Assembly (NCBI RefSeq): GCF_034190915.1 | Contig: NW_026947509.1 | Span: 29,768,767 to 29,832,766, forward strand | Direction of reading: 5' to 3' | Length of the DNA: 64,000 nucleotides | Source of the DNA: Cavia porcellus | Taxonomy: Eukaryota; Chordata; Mammalia; Rodentia; Caviidae | Shown here: piece by piece, positions 58,701 through 64,000 of the stretch | How positions within the stretch are numbered: the first letter of the stretch is position 1 | Layout of the letters: each line of letters begins with the position of its first letter | Notes under the pieces: model-generated | Told to the model about the DNA's origin: nothing | Database searches by the model: none | The model's input: only the letters and a program-made list of their open reading frames with translations | Translations under genes and position numbers: made by a program

Positions 58701-61700
58701 CCCCAGCCTGGTGACACTGTTGCAGGGTGTGGACAGCAACCTCACCCCTGAGGCCTTGGGCCTTGTGTACTCAGATGCCGTGATGCAGGCGCCCTCACTG
58801 CCTCTTACTGCCCTCCTGAGCCAACGATTCCACAATGGCCTTGCCCCAGATCAGTTCCTCTCCCTTCAAGCCACAGTCAGGTCGAAGCTTTTTCCAAAAG
58901 ATGAGTGCTACAGAAAGAACTCAGTGGAAATGTTCTGCTGTTATTTATTTATCTTTTGGTCTTTTTTTGAGACAGAGTCTTGCTATGCAGTTCAGGCTGG
59001 CCTTGAGCTCACTTTGTAGCCCAGGCTGGTCTCGAACTCGCAACAATCCTCCTTCCTCAGCCTCCCAAGTGCTGGGATTACAGGTGTGACCCACCACACC
59101 TGGCTGGTTCCGCTGTTATTTAAACACATGACGAAGGAGAAATATTTTACTTTGTCGAAAGTTAGTAGGGGCACATTTAACTTCTGGGAATGAAATACAA
59201 GTAGGGAGCAGAGCACCCCTTTCTCTGCCTTGCAGGTTCTGAGGCTGTGCATCCCCTGCTGGGGTTGCCCCAGAAGAGGTCCTGCTGCTTTAGGGACCCC
59301 AGGGACTGTGTGGCCTGTGACATGGTCGCTCCAGGACCCCGCAGGAAGGGGCCTGGTTTGTGCCTCCCTGGGCTGCCGTGTTCATCTTCTAGGCCCTGCA
59401 GGATGTGCCCATGTGCCCACCTGCACCCGTGTGTTCTAGAAACATCTCAGGGTCTTAGCCCCTTCCGGCTCCTGCCTTCCCCCTTAACCAGTTTCAGGTA
59501 AAATCTGCATGTCTTCTGGATTTCTTGGAAATTTATTTTTTTAAACCACAGTTTGGCTTTAGCCGTGAAGATGATAAGAGGTAGGTTTTGGGAATCGGAA
59601 AGGTCTGGGTCAGAACCAAGGAACACAACCCAGGTTGCCTGGATTTTGCCCAGGGGCCCACGGGATGCACCTATGAACCGAGAGAAACCAAAATAATCCT
59701 GCCCCTGCTCGTTTTGACATCACCCAGTTCAGAGGCTGCCAGCTGAGCAACACACTGAGTCACTGTCTTCACTGCGGGAACAAAGGCCTGAGGCCCACAG
59801 AGGAGGAGAGGTTTACTTGGTTTGGTGTTTTCAGGCCATCATCGTAGGCCCCCTAGGCAGAAAGGCATGCTGCGGGCTGTTGGCTGGAGGAGTGCAGCTC
59901 GCAACACGGCGCAAAGAAAGCAGCATGGGGCGGGGCTGTGACCTTCCAGGTCCCGCCCCCTTGACGCTCTCCCCAAGCTCCGCCCCTGTGACGCGTCTCC
60001 CACAGGCTCCGCCCCCGTGGCGCTCTGCTGGCCAGGCCCTGCCTCGGAACAGCAAGTGCCACCGTAGTTTGCTCTGGCCTTGCTGCCCAAGCCACTCTGA
60101 TGTGACCCTGAGGATTGCCCTGGGTCCTTTTTATCAGGGACTCAAAGGCCATATGTCACAAGCATTCTTTTTACTGGGGCTACGCATGGGCCTTTTGGTA
60201 TCAGGTGGCTCTAGCCTCCACCCTCAGGCCGTGTCACCTTGCGTTTTTGTACACATGTCTCGGGAAGAGCTTGAGGTCTGATCACGCATTTGCAGACTCC
60301 TGGTGACTTCGCCCCGACTCGTCCCCAAGCACCCTGCTTCCTCTTTGTCCTTGGGAGGTGGATTGGGGCTGGGGCTCCCCTCTAGGACACTGCCTTGGGA
60401 AGGAGCTCTTCCCCCAAGTGCTGGGTCTTAGCCATTGGCATGGTGTGCTGCAGGGTTGGCAAGCAGGAGCTGCCCTCAAGGAGGACAGTGACCTGCACCT
60501 CGGTGGGGCTCGGGCGAAAACCCACGCACTCCTTGGAGTCCTGTGAGGATTTCAGTCTGATCTGAACTCAGCACTTGGTGCTTATTTTGGGGGCCCATTG
60601 TTTTCTTTTGAGCCAGGGTTGAGGGCGAGGGCCTGGGGGTCAGGCGTCCTGGGTTGTGAGCTCTGGTCCTTTTACACCTAACCCCAAGTCAGGCCCCGTG
60701 TCTCTCCCACCTGGAGATCCCACAGCGCCCTTTGAAACGAGGACCCTGGCATGCACCCCATCTCCGTGACCCTGCACTGGTGCAGTGGGTGCTTGAGGAC
60801 CACGCGTCCTTGTAGTCACTCACTGCTTCCCTCTTTCAGGCGCGTTCTTCACAAAAGTGGTGGCCGTGGGCAACGTGGCTCTGAAGCTTGAGATCTGGGA
60901 CACAGCTGGCCAGGAGAAGTACCATAGCGTGTGCCACCTCTACTTCCGGGGTGCCCAAGTGGCGATGCTGGTGTACGACGTCACCAGGAAGGTGGGGCTA
61001 GGCCTGGCGTGTGCCCTCGACTGGCTCAGGCATGGGAGCTGCCACTAAAGGGGTCACAGCTGTGCCAGCGCCTTAATCTGTGGTGTGGTCTTCCAGGCCC
61101 AGTGGAGCCCCTCTCCTGGTCCATGGGGACTGCAGTTAGGAGCTGGGCTAGGGGTGTCAGCTGTTGTCCTGCACCCTCGGCACAAAATGGTCCTTGGGGG
61201 CTGCACAGCTTGGCACCTGGCTGCACAGCCGTGTGGAAGGGGACCCCAGCACCTCCTTGGTGACAGCACTGCGGGGGTGGTGGTTGTTGACCTGGCTTTT
61301 CCCGGGGCATTTCCCATAAGCGTTATCCGACGCAGTGTCCCTGGAGTGGGGACAAGGCCATCGTGAGGTGCAGTGGCGTCTTGCTGTCCTCAGGAGTCCT
61401 TCCTCAGGGCCCAGCAGTGGCTTGAGGACCTGGAGAAGGAGCTGCAGCCCGGAGAGATCGTGGTGGCACTGGTGGGCAATAAGACGGACCTGGAGGAGAA
61501 GCGGCAGGTGACTCTGCAGGTGCCTTAGGCCAGGGAGGGCGAGTCCTTGTCAGAATGGGGGAGTGGGGACCTTGGACCTCACACTCACACCTGCACACAC
61601 ACGTACATCCTCACATGGCTGCACATACTTGCTTACACCTGCACACACACATGCACACACACTTGCATGCACAAACCTGCCGGCACACATGCTCACACAC

Positions 61701-63668
61701 GTACACATACCCTCAACCCCATCCCCTCACATGCACGCTCACTGCTGACCAGCTAACCTGCTCACACCCAGTCACACTGCACACACCTGCACACACTCAC
61801 TTGCACACACACAAGTGTATGCCCACGCATGCAGGGAAGGCCCCCCTTCCAAGGTCTGGGCCAGTTGCCTGGACCCCAGGGTGTGAGGAAGGCACCGCCC
61901 TGCCTCTCCTTCCCGATGGGCACTGCGGGCTCTCAGGTCCCCTCTGCTCAGTGAGTCATGTGGGCAGCAGGGCAACTTAAACACACTGCAGTTCTGTCCA
62001 ATGCCCGAGGGTGGCACCAGGCTGGCCTGCCGCTTGGGAGGCTCAGTGAGGCCCCCAGGGAGCATCCATGTCGCATCCGGGTCACACGCTGCCCTGGGGC
62101 TCCCCTGGGTCCCACAGATCCCAGGTTACCACCCTGCTGCTCCCACCTGAGCCCCCATGAAACAGGGCAGCTCCCATCTTGGGCAGCAGTGAGGCCTAGC
62201 CGTGCATTGCGACTTTGAACTTGTGCTTTCCAATAATCTCATCTCAGTAAAGATACCCAAAGAGCACAAAGAGTGCCCGTGTCCCGCCTGCAGTGTCCCA
62301 TAGGACCAGGGTGGTGACCGAAGCCAGGACTCAGCTGCAGCTCGTACCCAAGCTTCACTGATTTTCCCATCCATGTCCTTTCCCTGCCTCTGGCTTTGGC
62401 CCTGAGAGCCAGCCATCCACTCTGATGTCTTTTTCACCTGCCCTGCCCTCTGTCCCTCCCTGGCTCACATTGTTCTTCCAGCCCTGGAAGCAGCCAGGTC
62501 TCCAGAGGTTGTATTTCTGATTCCTGGAGAATTAATTTAGGAACCAGTGCCTGCACACTGAGGTGCTCCCTGCTGCAGGGGTGAGGCAGCTGCCTACCCC
62601 ACCCTGAGAATCTCCGTGCCCACCACTCTCCTCGCCTGGCCCCGGTGTCTGTGTCAACTCCAGCCTTCTTACATGGCTTCTCAACCAGGTCGCCAAACAG
62701 CCCCCTCCCTGGACCACACTGGTGACGAGGATGCAGCCTGGGTTCTGCTCCCCCCTCCCACCCATCCATTACACCTGCCACTCCAATGAGCCCACCACCC
62801 ACACTCACAGTGAACCTTGTCAATCCCTTGGTCAAGGTGCCCCCGGAGATTCTCAGGTTGGGGTAGGTGCACCCCCACAGCTGCAGGTCATGGCTGAGTT
62901 TGGTCACATGATTGGGGCCTCTGGGGGTGCCTAGAACTGCTCTCTGCTGGGAGCCAGGGGACCTGGGGGTTCGTACCAAGGGCCCCCTTCCTTGGGAGCC
63001 TTGGATTCCTGAGTGTGGACGTGGCCCATGGCTGCCCCCTCTTTCCTGGCTATGTGGCTTTTGCTGGGTGTGTCCCCAGAAGGGCCTGGCAGCAGGAGGA
63101 GCTGGACATGGAAGCTGCCCTCATCATCATCCAGATCCTCTGCCTCAGAGTGCCTGGTCCCCGCCTGCTGTCCCCTCAATGGCCTGGTCCTGGTCCTGAA
63201 GGTCAAGATCCTGACTGCTTTCTGCTGGCTGTGACTACTCTTTGGTTCCTTTTGTTAGAGGCCATCAGGGCGCCCTTAGGACACTCACAAAAATGCTGGC
63301 TTTTTCCCCAGGAGGGGAAGGAGTTCGCTGAGAGCAGAGGGCTGCTGTTCATGGAGACCTCAGCCAGACTGAATCACCAGGTGTCGGAGATCTTCAGTGC
63401 CGTGGGTGAGTGACCATGCATGGCCACGAACAGGGCAGGGGTTTGGGGACCCAGTGGGTGGCCCCTGAGGGCGGACATGGAGCTATGAGACAGGGCTCTG
63501 GATGGTGCCAGCACATCCATCCTCTGCCCACCTGAAACCTCTGCCTCCCCAGCCCAGGAGCTGCTGCAGAGAGACATGGCCAGGCTGGGCTCCAGCCCAC
63601 TTGGCAACTCTGGAGCCATGCGACTGAACCAGGCACCCACCAGGCGGACCAAGTGCTGCAGTCACTAG
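49572..63668 (+). CDS. RAB17: RAB17 small GTPase, complete coding region (5 coding exons)
   Basis: Five coding exons (49572-49722, 60840-60991, 61394-61519, 63312-63405, 63553-63668) join in phase with GT/AG introns to 639 nt, which is 212 residues, the same length I recall for human RAB17. The P-loop GSGSVGKS is at residues 24-31, the switch I threonine is T48, WDTAGQE with catalytic Q75 is at 70-76, NKTD is at 130-133 and ETSA is at 158-161. The protein ends in KCCSH, so two cysteines near the C-terminus are available for geranylgeranylation. From family knowledge, RAB17 is an epithelial Rab that acts in apical recycling, transcytosis and dendrite/melanosome trafficking. An acceptor AG sits 10 nt before the ATG, so the 5' UTR is split and at least one non-coding exon lies upstream. 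I could not locate that exon. A PRAME-family gene lies antisense in the first coding intron. Recognition is by sequence recall, and all key GTPase motifs are intact. Confidence 0.96.
49893..50035 (-). mobile_element. B1 SINE in RAB17 intron
   Basis: agttctggctggacttgaac and cctgcctcagcttcccaagc. Confidence 0.85.
50186..50335 (-). mobile_element. B1 SINE in RAB17 intron
   Basis: tttttgaaacagggtcttgt, both duplicates and accaccatgccaggc. Confidence 0.9.
50363..50450 (+). mobile_element. ID-like SINE, old
   Basis: gctgggtgtccagctcagtg and ggatttcatcccaagtacca. Confidence 0.6.
50452..50585 (+). mobile_element. B1 SINE
   Basis: ccagtggcacatcctgtaat and ggttcaagctcagccttggc. A second decayed ID-like copy may follow to about 50660. 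Confidence 0.75.
51150..51301 (+). mobile_element. B1 SINE
   Basis: ggtcaggcagggtggcacac and taaatagtaagttcaaggct. A short antisense B1 fragment follows at 51308-51360. Confidence 0.85.
51365..52600. other. RAB17 intron downstream of the PRAME-like gene
   Basis: SINE-free sequence with long overlapping frames on both strands (plus 51738-52502, minus 52507-51701). No domain or splice framework was recognised in either. Confidence 0.45.
52606..52611 (-). terminator. Candidate poly(A) signal of the PRAME-like gene
   Basis: TTTATT on the plus strand reads AATAAA on the minus strand, about 180 nt after the PRAME-like stop codon. This gives a short, ordinary 3' UTR. Usage is inferred. Confidence 0.6.
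52793..53360 (-). CDS. PRAME-like coding exon 3 (C-terminal LRRs, stop)
   Basis: Acceptor ccactttgtag, then [11 protein letters not shown]. At least four leucine-rich repeats follow, and the exon ends CPACVPI with TAG at 52795-52793. It is 568 nt and fully open. Confidence 0.92.
52793..55266 (-). CDS. PRAME-family leucine-rich-repeat protein, nested antisense in a RAB17 intron
   Basis: Three coding exons (55266-54926, 54725-54162, 53360-52793) join in phase, both junctions splitting a codon after two bases. They encode 490 residues without a stop, against about 509 in human PRAME. The N-terminal block has [42 protein letters not shown] and [10 protein letters not shown], the PRAME hallmark and BC-box-like region. 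Exon 2 matches the [24 protein letters not shown] and [11 protein letters not shown] region. Exon 3 carries the C-terminal LRRs ([36 protein letters not shown]). Compared with PRAME there are about 17 extra residues around positions 71-94, and the C-terminal CPxCG motif is replaced by [10 protein letters not shown]. Human PRAME is a cullin-2 substrate receptor expressed in germ line and tumours. A similar role here is inference. Several PRAMEF/Pramel paralogues exist and I cannot name the orthologue, so the gene symbol is left blank. Confidence 0.9.
53361..54161 (-). other. PRAME-like intron 2
   Basis: 801-bp SINE-free intron with clean gtaagc/ttgtag ends. Confidence 0.85.
54162..54725 (-). 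CDS. PRAME-like coding exon 2
   Basis: Acceptor cacccgtag, donor AG|gtaagc. The exon encodes [13 protein letters not shown], aligning with the RRWKLQVLDLR motif of PRAME, then the central domain ending [10 protein letters not shown]. It is 564 nt and fully open (residues 114-302). Confidence 0.9.
54726..54925 (-). other. PRAME-like intron 1
   Basis: Short 200-bp intron, gtgagg...cccgtag, with phase matching on both sides. Confidence 0.85.
54926..55266 (-). CDS. PRAME-like coding exon 1
   Basis: The exon runs from ATG at 55266 ([11 protein letters not shown]) to VSS plus two bases. The donor AG|gtgagg was preferred over the nearby GAG|gtgagc because only it keeps frame with the next exon. 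An AG acceptor after ctcccc lies about 27 nt upstream of the ATG, suggesting a further 5' non-coding exon. Residues 1-113. Confidence 0.88.
55267..56029 (-). other. PRAME-like 5' region
   Basis: Between the ATG and the CpG island. Probably contains the 5' UTR and first intron. An acceptor-like ctccccag lies at 55294-55301 on the minus strand. No SINE interrupts it. Confidence 0.5.
56030..56560. promoter_or_regulatory. CpG island in RAB17 intron, likely promoter of the PRAME-like gene
   Basis: Dense CpG and GC-rich sequence with no SINE lies 0.8-1.3 kb upstream of the PRAME-like ATG on its transcribed side. CpG islands usually mark promoters, and the minus orientation fits the nested gene. 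It could equally drive a plus-strand RAB17 isoform or an antisense RNA. Boundaries were estimated by eye. Confidence 0.65.
56720..56822 (+). mobile_element. B1 SINE fragment
   Basis: gcaggaggatcactgtgagt and aggtcagcctgggctaccga. Confidence 0.65.
56826..56975 (+). mobile_element. B1 SINE
   Basis: caggcctgtaattccagcac and gagttcaaggccaggggg. First of four consecutive plus-strand B1 copies. Confidence 0.85.
57000..57103 (+). mobile_element. Degenerate B1 SINE with (GCT)n expansion
   Basis: gtccggcgtagtggcacatg head, then gctgctgctgctct in place of the usual aatcccagcac. Confidence 0.6.
57104..57275 (+). mobile_element. B1 SINE with internal (CT)n
   Basis: ggaggctgaggcaggtggat. The normal gaccctgtctc end has expanded into a CT run at 57237-57256. 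Confidence 0.8.
57321..57460 (+). mobile_element. B1 SINE
   Basis: agccaggcacagtggtgcag and gggaggctgaggcaggagga. Confidence 0.87.
57465..57928. other. RAB17 intron, nothing recognised
   Basis: Unique sequence between SINE clusters. Confidence 0.4.
57929..58060 (+). mobile_element. B1 SINE with (AAAT)n tail
   Basis: gctggctggtgtggtgactc and gaggccgaggcaggaggaca. Confidence 0.85.
58270..58402 (+). mobile_element. B1 SINE
   Basis: gcttggtgtggtgaggctca and gggaagctgaggcaggagga. A shorter fragment precedes at about 58185-58240. Confidence 0.87.
58700..58878 (+). other. Unassigned exon-like, protein-like segment in a RAB17 intron
   Basis: After a strong polypyrimidine tract and acceptor (tcctgtgctgcag) an open frame reads [21 protein letters not shown], then [22 protein letters not shown] and FLSLQATVR. 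It then meets a weak donor (cag|gtcgaa). The composition is strikingly protein-like for intronic DNA, but I do not recognise the family. The frame continues into a B1 element if not spliced. It may be an alternative exon, a gene fragment carried in with the PRAME-like gene, or chance. Confidence 0.35.
58960..59105 (-). mobile_element. B1 SINE
   Basis: tttttgagacagagtcttgc, both duplicates and acccaccacacctggctgg. Lies just downstream of the unassigned exon-like segment. Confidence 0.9.
59110..59920. other. RAB17 intron, nothing recognised
   Basis: Unique sequence, SINE-free. Confidence 0.4.
59927..60036 (+). repeat. Three-copy 28-29 bp tandem repeat rich in GC boxes
   Basis: Units each carry cCCGCCCC followed by tGACGC or tGGCGC and CTC. 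CCGCCCC cores lie at about 59953, 59980 and 60009, with an opposite-strand-type GGGGCGGGG at 59927. Four Sp1-type GC boxes in 90 bp lie 0.8 kb upstream of RAB17 coding exon 2, which could act as an internal promoter or enhancer. Confidence 0.7.
60040..60839. other. RAB17 intron upstream of coding exon 2
   Basis: Unique, SINE-free sequence after the GC-box repeat. No exon recognised. Confidence 0.4.
60840..60991 (+). CDS. RAB17: RAB17 coding exon 2 (switch II)
   Basis: The acceptor ctctttcag precedes GC GCG TTC, which completes the split cysteine codon (C51). The exon encodes the beta-2/beta-3 hairpin, [19 protein letters not shown] and the LVYDVTRK strand. It ends AAG|gtgggg after residue 101. 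Confidence 0.95.
61394..61519 (+). CDS. RAB17: RAB17 coding exon 3 (NKTD guanine-specificity motif)
   Basis: This exon has 42 whole codons, begins ESFLRAQQW after gtcctcag and ends VTLQ before gtgcct. It contains GNKTDL, the base-recognition loop. It is phase 0 on both sides. Confidence 0.95.
61575..61825 (+). repeat. CA-rich minisatellite in RAB17 intron 3
   Basis: Irregular cacacctgcacacacac and cacacatgcacacac units over 250 bp, beginning about 55 bases after the exon 3 donor. Confidence 0.92.
61830..63311. other. RAB17 intron 3, nothing recognised
   Basis: SINE-free GC-rich intron with no further exon recognised. Confidence 0.5.
63312..63405 (+). CDS. RAB17: RAB17 coding exon 4 (ETSA motif)
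   Basis: The acceptor is tttttccccag. The exon encodes EGKEFAES...[21 protein letters not shown], including the SAK/SAR-type guanine-binding loop. It ends with one base of a split alanine codon before gtgagtg. Confidence 0.95.
63553..63668 (+). CDS. RAB17: RAB17 coding exon 5 (hypervariable tail, stop)
   Basis: The acceptor is ctgcctccccag. The exon encodes AQELLQR and a divergent tail ending RRTKCCSH followed by TAG at 63666. The tail is the part least like human RAB17, as expected for the Rab hypervariable region. The two cysteines lie at the third- and fourth-last positions, not at the very end. Confidence 0.93.
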
Positions 63669-64000
63669 GAGCAGCCACTGCAGTGGGGCTGCAGGACCAC
63701 GTGGGTGGCTGGGCTGTGTCTTCAGGATACAACCCTGCTGGCCTCTCTGTGGTCACTCGGCCAGGTGCTGTGTTGTACCTGAGCCCTGGAGATTTCTAGA
63801 AGGTGGTGTCCCTGCAAAACTGCACCCCAAACCTGTGAGGACTGTCAGCCGTCAAGAGGCTCCTGGATTCCCGATGCCCCAGTCAGGCCTGTGCACCCTG
63901 CCTGGGTTGTCACCCTGTATGTGGCCTTGCCACCAACACAGAGGAAAACTGACTGCTGTGGTGCTGGATGGGTGCCTCCACCTGCTGGGCAGTGGGAGGG
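63669..64000 (+). other. RAB17: RAB17 3' UTR (partial)
   Basis: Sequence after the stop codon is non-repetitive and GC-rich, with no AATAAA before the window ends. The transcript end is therefore probably beyond 64000. Confidence 0.5.

Noticed and set aside
61547..61980. His/Thr-rich frames
   Set aside because: They are translations of a CA-rich minisatellite in a RAB17 intron.

Overview
This is nuclear genomic DNA of a mammal, most likely a rodent outside the mouse/rat lineage. The evidence is a very high density of B1 SINEs with the rodent 29-bp internal duplication, tRNA-derived ID-like SINEs with A- and B-box sequences, a truncated LINE-1, solo-LTR-like repeats, CpG islands, and spliced genes with GT/AG introns. 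The B1 and ID-like variants suggest a castorimorph (beaver or kangaroo-rat type) rodent. That assignment is inference only.

Layout. Positions 1-32452 appear to be the first intron of LRRFIP1, which runs on the minus strand. Only its first coding exon (32453-32542), inside a large CpG island promoter, lies in the window. The intron carries dozens of SINEs, two related LTR-like elements (1-660 and 7150-7930), three dispersed copies of another LTR-like repeat (about 10.3, 17.4 and 24.5 kb), and a run of CpG-rich patches at 11.6-15.0 kb. Those patches contain two RFX X-box motifs and one CTCF-like motif. Positions 32.8-49.5 kb are intergenic or RAB17 5' non-coding sequence. This stretch has a 76-bp tandem duplication, a 210-bp direct duplication, a tail-to-tail B1 palindrome and a 5'-inverted LINE-1 with a nested ID SINE.

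RAB17 (plus strand) has five coding exons from 49572 to 63668. They join in phase to give an intact 212-residue Rab GTPase, the same length as human RAB17. LRRFIP1 and RAB17 are divergently transcribed, as I recall for human 2q37, so the neighbourhood looks conserved.

The most unusual feature is a PRAME-family gene nested antisense in the 11-kb intron between RAB17 coding exons 1 and 2. Three exons (55266-54926, 54725-54162, 53360-52793) splice in phase to an intact 490-residue leucine-rich-repeat protein. A CpG island lies just upstream (about 56030-56560) and a poly(A) signal just downstream. PRAME genes usually sit in their own clusters, so an intron-containing copy here suggests DNA-level transposition or duplication rather than retroposition. 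The same RAB17 intron also holds an unassigned protein-like, exon-like segment near 58.7 kb and a three-copy GC-box tandem repeat near 59.95 kb.

No CRISPR, operon, tRNA or rRNA gene was found. Most open frames elsewhere in the window are chance frames in GC-rich, repeat-rich DNA.
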